DNA from: Campylobacter ureolyticus
GTDB lineage: Bacteria; Campylobacterota; Campylobacteria; Campylobacterales; Campylobacteraceae
Direction: 5' to 3'
DNA: 64,000 nt
Assembly (NCBI RefSeq): GCF_013372225.1
Contig: NZ_CP053832.1
Coordinates: 1,674,001-1,738,000, forward strand
In this document: piece by piece, positions 9,362 to 17,550 of the stretch
How positions within the stretch are numbered: the stretch's first letter is position 1
Layout of the letters: every line of letters starts with the position of its first letter
Translations under genes and position numbers: made by a program
The notes under the pieces: generated by a model
What the model was told of the DNA's origin: nothing
What the model saw: only the letters and a program-made list of their open reading frames with translations
Database searches by the model: none

Positions 9362-9631
9362 ATGATAAAAAGAAAAATTATAATTTCATATTACAGCAAA
9401 GAAAATGATAAGCTCATAAAATCAAAACCTATAAAATGTACTTTAGACCAAATAAATAAGCTTTTGTTAAAATTTTATCCGAAAGAAAAACATATTCAAA
9501 CTGATAAAAATGGCAATAAATATCTAAGTGGAAGTTATGATGTAACCTCTAAGATAAATGAGGAATTATTTAAAACATTCGGTATTTTAGCAGATATAGA
9601 AAATTTTAATTGCCAAATAGAGTATGAATAG
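9362..9631 (+). CDS. candidate immunity protein for the E3-type toxin
   Basis: The gene starts four bases after the toxin stop. The small soluble product (89 residues) begins MIKRKIIISYYSKENDKLIK and ends NFNCQIEYE. Its size is close to colicin E3/cloacin immunity proteins (about 85 residues), and an acidic C-terminal strand ending in an EYE-type sequence is vaguely similar. The match is weak by eye, and known immunity proteins for E3-like CdiA toxins can have unrelated folds. Assignment rests mostly on position. A short Lys/Trp-rich ORF (MNSAWKKYKNKKEWEKRRNL) follows at about 9626-9688 and looks like module debris. Confidence 0.6.
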   Translation: MIKRKIIISYYSKENDKLIKSKPIKCTLDQINKLLLKFYPKEKHIQTDKNGNKYLSGSYDVTSKINEELFKTFGILADIENFNCQIEYE

Positions 9632-9716
9632 TGCTTGGAAAAAATATAAAAATAAAAAAGAATGGGAAAAGAGAAGAAACTTATGATAAAAAACGGAAAA
9701 AGACTAAGGGATTAAA

Positions 9717-10340
9717 ATGAAAAATTTACCGATTTTAGAAATATTAAAAGATTCTAATATTGTTAGAAACAGTTTTACAGAGTTATTTATGGCAAAAGAT
9801 ATAGATCAGATTCTTGAAAAAATGAGACTTGACTATAATCACGCTTTGCTTAGCAATTTTGAAAAAATTTTAAATAATGACGATGAAAGAAACAGACTTT
9901 TGTCTAATAAATACTATATGAATTTGCAAGAGGATAAATTTATCGGTTTTTTTATAGATATTTTTAAAAATAATAGCAACATTTGTGTCATTAAGACAGA
10001 TTTTTTTACTAAAGACTATGATTTGTTTTTGCCATATCTAAATAGTGGCATAGATATAAAATTTCAATATCTATTACTTCATCAATATATAAAATTCCAT
10101 AACAAAAAAAATAGATATTTTATTATAAAGAATATTGAGCTTTTAAAACTTTTTATTATTTTTGGGTTAAGAGAGCAGTGGATTAATGACTTTTTTATTT
10201 TTCCAAAAGATGAAATTTGCCTTATAAATAACTATGATCAGCTTTTTCCAATATTTTTTAAAAATAATCATTCGTTGGAAAAATACGATAAAATAGCTAA
10301 ATTACATAAAATATTTTTAATTAATAAGGTTATTATTTAG
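9717..10340 (+). CDS. hypothetical soluble protein, possible immunity protein
   Basis: ATG with TAAGGGA about eight bases upstream. The 207-residue product has no signal peptide or clear membrane segment, is rich in Leu, Ile, Phe, Asn and Lys, and looks mainly helical (LEKMRLDYNHALLSNFEKIL; IIKNIELLKLFIIFGLREQW). I recognise no family. It lies between two toxin modules and is longer than the other immunity candidates. Immunity is suggested only by context. Confidence 0.55.
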   Translation: MKNLPILEILKDSNIVRNSFTELFMAKDIDQILEKMRLDYNHALLSNFEKILNNDDERNRLLSNKYYMNLQEDKFIGFFIDIFKNNSNICVIKTDFFTKDYDLFLPYLNSGIDIKFQYLLLHQYIKFHNKKNRYFIIKNIELLKLFIIFGLREQWINDFFIFPKDEICLINNYDQLFPIFFKNNHSLEKYDKIAKLHKIFLINKVII

Positions 10341-10426
10341 AAATTATAAGTCATTAAATAAACATATCACCAATGGTTCAAAGAGTGACTCTAAGAAAAA
10401 GCTATTTTTGCCAAAAAAGGAAAGAA

Positions 10427-10756
10427 GTGAAAACAATTAAATTTTTAATTTTTTTATCTTTTTATACAATGATAGTTTTGTATTTTGCAGTGCCTAAACT
10501 TGCAACCAGACCCGATTTAGTTTTGATAGATATGTATTATTTATCAAAAAACGACTTAAATAAAAATGAATTTTTTAAAGTATTAGAAAAAAGCGAGTGG
10601 TTTATAAAAACTGATGAAAATGTTAAAAAAATAAGCCACAACGATCTTTGGAAACACTTCAAAGATATAAATTCTACGACACTGTTTGGGGTTTATGATC
10701 CACTCAGCAGTTTTTTTACAAAAAAACCAAAAAAGGAAAGAAGTGAAAGCAATTAA
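10427..10756 (+). CDS. membrane-anchored tandem paralogue 1, candidate immunity protein
   Basis: The start is placed at GTG 10427 because AAAAAAGGAAAGAAGTGAAA is repeated in front of the next gene, and the encoded proteins then align from residue 1 (VKTIKFLIFLSFYTMIVLYF versus VKAIKFLIFLSFYTLIILYF). The product is about 109 residues: one N-terminal membrane helix, then a domain with EWFIKTDENVKKI and TTLFGVYD, both conserved in the paralogue. The last residues (KKPKKERSESN) read through the ribosome-binding site of the next copy. No family recognised. Confidence 0.6.
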   Translation: MKTIKFLIFLSFYTMIVLYFAVPKLATRPDLVLIDMYYLSKNDLNKNEFFKVLEKSEWFIKTDENVKKISHNDLWKHFKDINSTTLFGVYDPLSSFFTKKPKKERSESN

Positions 10757-11033
10757 ATTTTTAATTTTTTTGTCCTTTTATACGCTTATAATTTTGTATT
10801 TCGTGATTCCTAAAATACCGTCTAAACCGCATTTAATCTTAGAAAATTTAATCTATGCTTCAAAAAATGGTAAAGATAAATTTATGGACTTATTACAAGA
10901 TGATTATTATGGAAGTTCTTGGTTTATTAAAAAAGATGGTAATTTTACAATGATTACTGATAAAGAATTGTTTGATAATTTTAAAGATCAAAATTTAACT
11001 ATTATTTTTGGCGTTTACAACAGTGGTGATTGA
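10743..11033 (+). CDS. membrane-anchored tandem paralogue 2, candidate immunity protein
   Basis: GTG start with AAAGGAAAG directly upstream, overlapping the end of paralogue 1 by 14 bases. The product has 96 residues: N-terminal membrane helix, then SSWFIKKDGNFTMITDKELF and TIIFGVYN, matching paralogue 1 over the whole length. The two arose by tandem duplication and have diverged to roughly half identity by eye. They may protect against related but non-identical toxins. Confidence 0.6.
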   Translation: MKAIKFLIFLSFYTLIILYFVIPKIPSKPHLILENLIYASKNGKDKFMDLLQDDYYGSSWFIKKDGNFTMITDKELFDNFKDQNLTIIFGVYNSGD

Positions 11034-11034
11034 T

Positions 11035-11976
11035 ATGAATTATGGTTCCCAAATAAGAATTATGTCCAATTGTGTCAATAACAAAAACTTAGCTCAACAA
11101 AACGGATATAACCTTGATAATTTAGAAGTTAAATTTATAGATGATACCAATACATTAGGAGCAAACAATCAAAAATTTAAAGGAAACTACAATCAACAAA
11201 ATAACACAATAACTCTAAATTTAGCTAATATAAAAAATTTAAATGAGTTTACGAATACATTAGGACACGAACTAACTCATGCTATAAAATCTCATCAAAA
11301 TAGTTTTATTCCACAAGATAATCTTCAAAACAACTATGCAAACATAAAAGGTGAAATTTTAAGTAATTATTTAAATAAAGCTTTAAATTTAAAAGATGAA
11401 AATGTAAATTTAAAAAACTTAAATACAACACTTGATATCTATAATCCACAAACAACTAAAATATTAAAAAATAATCTTGTTAAATTTAACTATCAAGATA
11501 TGAGTAAGAGTGATAACAGAATAAATTTATTTGATCCAAATGAACCTTTGGTTGAAAAAGAAAAAAGCAGTCCAGCTGATAAAATAGATATAAGTGGAAA
11601 TTGGAGAATGCATAATAGTGCAGATATTTCAGCTTTTTGGTCAGAGGTGTTTGATAACTCTACTTTATATATAGATGGACATGGTGGCTTTGGTATTATT
11701 GGTGATAAAGGGAGTGATTTTACGCCAATCAGATTTTATAAAGAAAGGCTTATATATGATTCAACTTGGCAAAAAGGCAATGTAAAAATTATAGAAATTC
11801 GTAGTTGTTATGCCGGTGCTGATATTATAAAAGATGATTCATTTGCTCAACAATTGGCAAATATAATATATGAAAAAACAGGTAAATCAATTGTCGTTAG
11901 AGGTTCTACTGGTAAAATGCTTGTTCCAACTATTCCAATTAATTATCTCTATAAACCAGAAAAGGTGCTTTTATAA
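11035..11976 (+). CDS. orphan CdiA-CT: HExxH pretoxin plus caspase-fold-like toxin domain
   Basis: About 313 residues from ATG 11035; the frame also reads upstream over the end of the previous gene. The first half is a pretoxin region with HELTH (residues 78-82 from this ATG), the same type as HELQH in the gene at 1657, including the following NSFIPQDNLQNNYA (there [14 protein letters not shown]). The second half has LYIDGHGGFG and, about 40 residues later, IIEIRSCYAGAD. A His-Gly-Gly and a Cys after a hydrophobic strand are the hallmarks of clan CD (caspase/CPD-like) cysteine peptidases, so a protease toxin is likely. No signal peptide or CdiA stalk: an orphan module. Confidence 0.65.
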   Translation: MNYGSQIRIMSNCVNNKNLAQQNGYNLDNLEVKFIDDTNTLGANNQKFKGNYNQQNNTITLNLANIKNLNEFTNTLGHELTHAIKSHQNSFIPQDNLQNNYANIKGEILSNYLNKALNLKDENVNLKNLNTTLDIYNPQTTKILKNNLVKFNYQDMSKSDNRINLFDPNEPLVEKEKSSPADKIDISGNWRMHNSADISAFWSEVFDNSTLYIDGHGGFGIIGDKGSDFTPIRFYKERLIYDSTWQKGNVKIIEIRSCYAGADIIKDDSFAQQLANIIYEKTGKSIVVRGSTGKMLVPTIPINYLYKPEKVLL

Positions 11977-12013
11977 AAGAATTTAAACCACAAATTACAA
12001 CAAAGGATAAAAA

Positions 12014-12418
12014 ATGAAACTCGGTTTAAACGCTAAACCTTCAAAATTTACAATTTTATTGGCAGTAGTTTTTGGCATTTTGTGTATTTATACATTAGTT
12101 TCATCTATGCAAATAAGAAAATACGATGATTGTGTATATTATAAAATGTTGGAAAATGATAATTTGGCTAAAAAATGTTTGCAAAGTAAAATTGCTACAG
12201 TTGAGTCCATAGAATATTCAACTTGGTTATATTTTTCAAAACTAGAAAAGGATTTTGAACTTAGTGATATTCATATAAAAGCGATTAAAAAGCTAAATTT
12301 AAATAAAAGATTTCCGATAAAAGAAATTCAAAAAGAAATAAACGGCTCTGTAAAAATTATAAAAGTTATAGATGTAGAAGCGTATATTAAAGAGAGAAGT
12401 AAAAATGAAAGTAAATAA
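12014..12418 (+). CDS. membrane-anchored candidate immunity protein
   Basis: ATG with AAGGAT upstream, 37 bases after the caspase-like toxin. The product has 134 residues: one N-terminal membrane helix (about residues 12-32) and a Lys/Glu-rich helical remainder with Cys at MQIRKYDDCVYYKMLEND. Position makes it the partner of the toxin before it. If so, the anchor places protection at the membrane. No family recognised. The 137 bases that follow contain no intact gene. Confidence 0.55.
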   Translation: MKLGLNAKPSKFTILLAVVFGILCIYTLVSSMQIRKYDDCVYYKMLENDNLAKKCLQSKIATVESIEYSTWLYFSKLEKDFELSDIHIKAIKKLNLNKRFPIKEIQKEINGSVKIIKVIDVEAYIKERSKNESK

Positions 12419-12555
12419 AAATTTAGCTTTTTAATTATATTTATATTGCAGCGGTATTTATAAAATTCAATCAGAAAAAGTTGAAAATCATTAAAACTAT
12501 ATTTTTTCTTATGAAAAAACTTTTTACCCAAATATGAATAAAAAGGAATGCAAAA

Positions 12556-13065
12556 TTGGAAAATGCAAGGGAAAGTGTAAATTTAATAAAACAAGATTAT
12601 GGAAACAATGTGGGTTTAATAAATAATGCTACAGGTAAATATTTAGGCATAATAGAAGATGCTGCTGAGTGGGTATCAAACTTCACTACTACAAAAGATG
12701 TATTAAATGCATATAGCATAAAGCAACTATCAAAAGATACAATTATAATAACTCACAGTGCAGGAAATGAAGATATATTCAAAGCAAATAAAATAAATAA
12801 AGAAATAGGAGTAAAAACGCCATACAATCTAATAAGTGTAGGTTCACCAAAATCAGCAACTGATTTAAAACAAAGCACTAAAAATGTAGGTGCAAATTTC
12901 ATAACACAGATAAATCATAAAAATGATCCTGTGGCAAATGGATGGTTAAATAAGGATGCGAGTTATGAGTTTGATATTAAAGAGCCATTTAAGCACTCTT
13001 TCAAAACTTATTATCCAATAATTCAAAATTTATTACCAAAGAGTATTACAAATGAAACAAAATAA
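12556..13065 (+). CDS. lipase/serine-hydrolase-like toxin fragment
   Basis: TTG start with AAAAAGGAA upstream; the frame is closed by TGA at 12535. The 169-residue product contains IIITHSAGNED, a GxSxG-type nucleophile elbow with Thr for the first Gly, then LISVGSPKSA (as in lipases after the nucleophile), INHKNDPVAN (candidate acid) and KHSFKTYY (candidate His). The order Ser-Asp-His fits an alpha/beta hydrolase, so the toxin may attack membrane lipids; this is inferred. The piece EWVSNFTTTKD shares a 17-base identical stretch with the DNA at the start of the CdiA fragment near 3902, a possible recombination point. The upstream CdiA part is missing. Confidence 0.6.
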   Translation: MENARESVNLIKQDYGNNVGLINNATGKYLGIIEDAAEWVSNFTTTKDVLNAYSIKQLSKDTIIITHSAGNEDIFKANKINKEIGVKTPYNLISVGSPKSATDLKQSTKNVGANFITQINHKNDPVANGWLNKDASYEFDIKEPFKHSFKTYYPIIQNLLPKSITNETK

Positions 13066-13441
13066 TAAAAAAAATTTGATATTTTTATTTTTTATGGTAT
13101 TTCAAACAATATGCATTATTTTTATACTGAATAAATTTGATAATCTTATAAATATTTTTTTAGTTTCTCTTTTATTTTTTATAGTTACATCTACAACAAT
13201 GGTTTATATATTTAAGATTACCGGAATACAGCAAATTCTTGCTATATTTTTATATAACATACTCATTTCTATTATCCACGCTATATTGATAATAGTGTTT
13301 TTTATATTAGTCGGTATAGATTTAGAAATTAGATTTCAAAATTTTCAATTTATTCTGATTGTTTCGACTATAATGTGGTATGTTTTGGTCTGCATATTTA
13401 CATTTATTTTTGTTACAAAACAAATAATAAAAAAATTATAG
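13052..13441 (+). CDS. four-helix membrane protein, candidate immunity to the lipase-like toxin
   Basis: Overlaps the lipase-like gene by 14 bases. The 129-residue product has four predicted transmembrane segments (about residues 9-26, 31-54, 62-85 and 98-122) and almost no soluble part. An integral membrane partner suits a toxin that damages membrane lipids. No family recognised; assignment by position and overlap. Confidence 0.6.
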   Translation: MKQNNKKNLIFLFFMVFQTICIIFILNKFDNLINIFLVSLLFFIVTSTTMVYIFKITGIQQILAIFLYNILISIIHAILIIVFFILVGIDLEIRFQNFQFILIVSTIMWYVLVCIFTFIFVTKQIIKKL

Positions 13442-13481
13442 AATAGTTTTAAATTATGTTAGAATTTAAAAATCTAAATGA

Positions 13482-13664
13482 AACAAAAGATACTTAGAAA
13501 AGGACATAAGAGAAGCTATGAAAACCAAAGGCATTCCAACGACTATAAAAAATGGGCTAGTTACTAGGTATGTTCACCCAAGGACCGGAAAATCTATTGT
13601 CATAGATAACAAGACAAATGAAATATTCCATGTCAGCGGAGAATGATTTAAATATGATTACTAA
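13482..13664 (+). pseudogene. tip of a small CdiA-CT nuclease-like toxin with an in-frame TGA
   Basis: The frame is open from 13482 to TGA at 13644 and encodes ...MKTKGIPTTIKNGLVTRYVH, then [22 protein letters not shown]. Directly after the TGA the same frame gives FKYDY and TAA at 13662. As I remember it, toxins of this type end HVGG-GFKY, so the TGA stands where GGA (Gly) is expected. A single G-to-T change would explain the stop. Only the last about 55 residues of a toxin are present, without CdiA in front. The next gene, overlapping this one, begins like the usual partner immunity protein. Confidence 0.5.
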
Positions 13665-15927
13665 GATATATCTAAAAATACTAAATGAGGATTTAATCGT
13701 TTATAGACCCGTATTAGCAAATTCTATTAGAGAAAATACTTTTAAAATCATTGATAAGCATAATTTTTTAGATGATTTTGATGAAGAGCTTGAATTCGTT
13801 TTTGGAGATATTGTAAAGTGTAAAAAAATAGATAACTGTTATTATGCGTTTAAAAAAATTAAAAATGATGATAAAAATAAACCAAACGATCAAAAAACAA
13901 ACAACACAAATCTAAACTCTAAAATAACAAGTGCAACTTATTCTAATAATAAAGACTTAACTTATAACTCATCAAAAACATTAGCAACTATAGGAAAAGG
14001 AAATCTAATAGTATCAAACATAGATATCTCAAATTTAAATAAAGATGAGTTAGATAATTTTCAATCTAATAAAACAGATAACTTATCTAATTTAGATGAC
14101 TTAGTAAGACTGAATAAAGATACAAATCAAATAAACAAAGATTTATATAATACAAACATAAACTCAAACATAGATGTATCAATAGATACAAGATTATTTA
14201 GTAAAGAAGGAAGGAAAGAGATAAAAGATGATATTCAAGATGCTACTACTATAAAAGATGCAATTACTCAAATAGTAACTACAAATAGAGCTAGCATAAT
14301 AGATTTTTTTAAAGAAAACTATAAAGCTTATAACACTCTTCAAGGAGTAAAAGAGCAAATCTCAAATAATAAAGAGTTAAAAGAGATTTTAAATAGTTCA
14401 AATGTATCAGACACTCAAAAAAGTAAGATTATACAAGAAGTTACAAACTCTGTTATGATAAATCTAGGTTATTTACCAAATGAAACTAAAGCAATCTTTT
14501 CAGATGAAAAAGGTTACAACAATAAAAACATAAAAGGTTTTTACTCTCTTCAAACAGATACTAGTTATATAAATATAAAAAATACTTCAACTATAAAAGA
14601 TTTAGTTAATACAACAGCTACAGAGTCTCAAAGAGCAATGGATACTATAGATAATATAGACATAACAATAAATAGAGATGATAATTCAAAATACTCACAA
14701 AACTTTGGAGAGTATGTAAGTAGATACTACTCTTATGCATTAGGTAAAGATACACACAACTATAAAAATAACTCTTTTAATAATAATTTAAATAATATAA
14801 ATAAAGATTACTACACAATAAACAATTATGAGTTTAGTAAGTTAAATAAGAATAAGGGGGATAATAGACAGTTGCATAAAGATGAGATTGAGTTTATAAA
14901 TAATAACCATGAAGAGTTTAAAAAATATTACAAAACTAAAATAGGTAAAAACATAACTAAAGATGAAGCAAAAAAGCTACTTGATTTTTCAGGTAAATAT
15001 ATGATTGATTATGAAAAAAATGGATGGTATAATTTTAAAAGTCTATTTGGTAAAGAAGAATATAGCAAAGATGAAATAAATACAGCAATGGGATTTTTAA
15101 TTGATAAATCAAAGGGGTTGAAATTTATAGATAATTATAAAGAAGAATTTACTCCTACAAATTATTTTGGTGTTACAAAAGAACAGTTTTATGATAACAA
15201 TTATAATCCAAATGAAGCACAAGGTTTAGGTGATATGAGTTCATGGCTTTTTCCGATGGGTAAAATTGGCGGAAGTATAGCTAAAGAAACCGGAGGAATA
15301 ATTTATGAAGGCAGTAAAGTAATCTTACAAAACGGCAGCAATAAAGTAAGCTCATTAACCATACCTACTGCAGTAGTCGGATTATCTGATTATGTAAATG
15401 CACCTACAAGCAATAATGATAAATTATATAATGGACCTACTGATGCCACATTAATAATAGGTGCAGGATTATTATCCAATCAAGGAACTAAAATGTTATC
15501 ACAAACAATACTTAAACAAAATGCTAAAACATCAATAAAGTATGGGCTTGAAGCAGGTGTATTTGATGGAGCACTGCAAATAGGAAGTCAAATCACAGAC
15601 CAAATGATTGATGTTGGTGGCTCTGTAGATTTTAGAAAAATTTCTTTGGATTGGGATAATATTAGTAGGAGTATTATATCTGGAGCTGTTATTGCACCAA
15701 ATTTTTTTGATTCCTCTAAAACAATTATTCACTCTTGGAAAGCAAATAAGAATTTAGAAAAACAGCTTAGCAATGCAAATACAATCAATAGACAAAATAA
15801 AATACAAGGTAGAATAGATAAAAATAATAATAAACTTAAGAATCACATCTATTTTCAAACAACCAATAAAATGCTTAATAAAGCAATAGATTATGAAGTA
15901 GAAAATCTTCAAGGCGATAATAAGTGA
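13618..15927 (+). CDS. in-frame fusion of a small immunity protein to a CdiA repeat/pretoxin/toxin fragment
   Basis: Residues 1-83 ([20 protein letters not shown], then [20 protein letters not shown], then [12 protein letters not shown]) are a complete small immunity protein, the expected partner of the toxin tip it overlaps. At base 13867 the sequence switches to CdiA repeat copy C and stays in frame: repeat segment, pretoxin region (with ATESQRAMD where related genes have HExxH), then [20 protein letters not shown] and a variable toxin end of about 130 residues of unknown activity. Total 769 residues, no signal peptide. The internal ATG at 13630 is an alternative start. The fusion is a recombination product; whether it is expressed as one protein is unknown. 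Confidence 0.75.
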   Translation: MKYSMSAENDLNMITKIYLKILNEDLIVYRPVLANSIRENTFKIIDKHNFLDDFDEELEFVFGDIVKCKKIDNCYYAFKKIKNDDKNKPNDQKTNNTNLNSKITSATYSNNKDLTYNSSKTLATIGKGNLIVSNIDISNLNKDELDNFQSNKTDNLSNLDDLVRLNKDTNQINKDLYNTNINSNIDVSIDTRLFSKEGRKEIKDDIQDATTIKDAITQIVTTNRASIIDFFKENYKAYNTLQGVKEQISNNKELKEILNSSNVSDTQKSKIIQEVTNSVMINLGYLPNETKAIFSDEKGYNNKNIKGFYSLQTDTSYINIKNTSTIKDLVNTTATESQRAMDTIDNIDITINRDDNSKYSQNFGEYVSRYYSYALGKDTHNYKNNSFNNNLNNINKDYYTINNYEFSKLNKNKGDNRQLHKDEIEFINNNHEEFKKYYKTKIGKNITKDEAKKLLDFSGKYMIDYEKNGWYNFKSLFGKEEYSKDEINTAMGFLIDKSKGLKFIDNYKEEFTPTNYFGVTKEQFYDNNYNPNEAQGLGDMSSWLFPMGKIGGSIAKETGGIIYEGSKVILQNGSNKVSSLTIPTAVVGLSDYVNAPTSNNDKLYNGPTDATLIIGAGLLSNQGTKMLSQTILKQNAKTSIKYGLEAGVFDGALQIGSQITDQMIDVGGSVDFRKISLDWDNISRSIISGAVIAPNFFDSSKTIIHSWKANKNLEKQLSNANTINRQNKIQGRIDKNNNKLKNHIYFQTTNKMLNKAIDYEVENLQGDNK
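13867..14226 (+). repeat. CdiA direct repeat, copy C (360 bp, 5' truncated)
   Basis: Matches the last 360 bases of copy A (2125-2484) and copy B (5326-5685). The left end coincides with the point where the immunity-protein homology stops, so it is the recombination junction of the fusion gene. Confidence 0.95.
15456..15539 (+). repeat. module junction repeat, copy 1 (84 bp)
   Basis: This segment encodes [21 protein letters not shown] and a few more residues inside the fusion CdiA. It is identical by eye to 16391-16474 and 17372-17455. After base 15539 copy 1 diverges, while copies 2 and 3 continue alike. It marks the border at which toxin ends are exchanged. Confidence 0.9.
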
Positions 15928-16388
15928 AATACTCATACGATTATGTTTTATGGAAATATCTAGGAAGACTTGCAACAAACTATCCAGTAATATATTGGAT
16001 AGTTTTTTGTATTATTATGTCACTATTTTTATATATTTTTGATTTTAATTATATAAAGAATAATAAAAAAAGAGACATACTATTTTTAATTTTTATGATT
16101 TGTTGGCTCATATGGTTAACGGTTTATAAAAGTAACGGTTGGCTTATTTATCCTTGTATAGTCGCTTATATATTAATATTTGGAATAATTATCTATAAAT
16201 ACTATATTTTTAAAAAAGATAAAATTGAAAATTCTTGCATAAACCAAAAAACTAAAATTTCAAACCTTAGTCCAACCAAACCTAAAAAACAACAAAAACC
16301 AAATAAACAAAAAGATGTTCAAAAATCAAATTTTAAAAAATATAAACTTATTAATAAAAATAGAGTAAAAGATAAAAATAATAATTAA
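15924..16388 (+). CDS. membrane immunity protein with Lys-rich tail, module 1
   Basis: GTG start overlapping the CdiA stop by four bases (GTGA). The product has 154 residues: three probable membrane segments (about residues 22-42, 50-66 and 72-92) and a very basic tail ([19 protein letters not shown] and onward) that is nearly identical to the tail of the immunity protein of the next module. It shares the [10 protein letters not shown] / SNGWLIYPC pattern with that protein (ANEYPIVSWII / SYGLLIYPC), so the two are homologous. Cognate to the toxin end at 15540-15927 by position. Confidence 0.7.
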   Translation: MKYSYDYVLWKYLGRLATNYPVIYWIVFCIIMSLFLYIFDFNYIKNNKKRDILFLIFMICWLIWLTVYKSNGWLIYPCIVAYILIFGIIIYKYYIFKKDKIENSCINQKTKISNLSPTKPKKQQKPNKQKDVQKSNFKKYKLINKNRVKDKNNN

Positions 16389-16390
16389 GA

Positions 16391-16569
16391 AATAGGTGCA
16401 GGATTATTATCCAATCAAGGAACTAAAATGTTATCACAAACAATACTTAAACAAAATGCTAAAACATCAATAAAAGCCGGTTTAGCCGGTGCAGGACTTG
16501 ATGCTAGCAGTCAAATAGGAACTCAAATTTATACTCAAGCTATTAATAATAACGGATATGTAAATTTTA
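16391..16569 (+). repeat. module junction repeat, copy 2 (about 180 bp)
   Basis: Starts three bases after the stop of the module 1 immunity gene. The first 84 bases match copy 1. The whole length matches copy 3 (17372-17550, offset 981) with a few substitutions. Confidence 0.9.
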
Positions 16570-16856
16570 ATGATATAACTTTAGATTATGACAGTATTGC
16601 ATTTAGTGGTGTGGCTGGAGCAACTACAGTGCCGAGCATGATACAATCTGGTAAAGATGTTTTTTATTCCATAAAAGCTATTAATAAAAAATGGAAAGAT
16701 TTTTTAAATTCAAATACTATAAACAGGAAAAATAAGAATTTTGATAAAATAATTTATCATGGTGAAAATATAATGAGGCATTCTGTTTTCCAAGGAGCAA
16801 ATATTGAACTTGGCAACTCCATTAAAAATGCAACAATAGATTCTCAATATGAATGA
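16428..16856 (+). CDS. orphan CdiA-CT toxin, module 2
   Basis: ATG within the junction repeat opens a 142-residue product: [20 protein letters not shown], then AGLDASSQIGTQIYTQAINN, then a variable end. It is homologous in layout to the end of the fusion CdiA (NGYVNFNDITLDYDSIAFSG versus [30 protein letters not shown] versus [10 protein letters not shown]), so modules 1 and 2 carry variants of one toxin type. Without the CdiA stalk and export signals, it is a silent or recombination-donor cassette. Activity unknown; the Gly/Ala-rich start could be a membrane-entry region. Confidence 0.65.
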   Translation: MLSQTILKQNAKTSIKAGLAGAGLDASSQIGTQIYTQAINNNGYVNFNDITLDYDSIAFSGVAGATTVPSMIQSGKDVFYSIKAINKKWKDFLNSNTINRKNKNFDKIIYHGENIMRHSVFQGANIELGNSIKNATIDSQYE

Positions 16857-17376
16857 ATTTAATAATGCTTTTTGGAGAGAATTTCAGTATAAAATTGTCA
16901 ATGTGGTAATAAAATTTGCCAATGAATATCCTATAGTTTCTTGGATAATTTTATACATTGTGGGTTTGTTTTTTTTATTTTTAAATATAAAATTAATTAA
17001 ATATTCTTTGATTGCATATAAAAAAACAAATCAAGTAAAAATTATAAAATTAGTCTTTGCAGCTTGTTTCCAAGTGGTTATATTTTTTTATATTCTCATA
17101 AAGTTTAGTATATATAAATCTTACGGCTTATTGATATATCCTTGCATATTCACATGGTTATCTACATTTTATCTCATTTATATATCATACAAGGAATACA
17201 AAAAGATTATAGAAAAAACTACACATACAAATAAAAATGATATTTTTTTTAAAAAACCCAAAAAACAACAAAAACCAAATAAGCAAAAAGATGTTCAAAA
17301 ATCAAATTTTAAAAAATATAAATTTATTAATAAAAATAGAGTAAAAGATAAAAATAACAATGAAGATAAGAAATAG
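16849..17376 (+). CDS. membrane immunity protein with Lys-rich tail, module 2
   Basis: Overlaps the module 2 toxin by eight bases. The product has 175 residues: three probable membrane segments (about residues 27-50, 63-87 and 93-113) and the same basic tail ([20 protein letters not shown] and onward) as module 1, with a few extra residues at the end. The tail DNA (from about 17257) matches 16281-16388. Identical tails with diverged bodies show that the module boundary lies inside the immunity gene. Confidence 0.7.
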   Translation: MNEFNNAFWREFQYKIVNVVIKFANEYPIVSWIILYIVGLFFLFLNIKLIKYSLIAYKKTNQVKIIKLVFAACFQVVIFFYILIKFSIYKSYGLLIYPCIFTWLSTFYLIYISYKEYKKIIEKTTHTNKNDIFFKKPKKQQKPNKQKDVQKSNFKKYKFINKNRVKDKNNNEDKK

Positions 17377-17550
17377 GTGCAGGATTATTATCCAATCAAG
17401 GAACTAAAATGTTATCACAAACAATACTTAAACAAAATGCTAAAACATCAATAAAAGCCGGTTTAGCCGGTGCAGGACTTGATACCGGTAGTCAAGTAGG
17501 AACTCAAATTTATACTCAAGCTATTAATAATAACGGATATGTAAATTTTA
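17372..17550 (+). repeat. module junction repeat, copy 3 (about 180 bp)
   Basis: Third copy of the junction, starting within the last bases of the module 2 immunity gene. It matches copy 2 until GTAAATTTTA, after which unrelated sequence begins. The next unit is therefore a different toxin-immunity pair inserted at this border. Confidence 0.9.
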
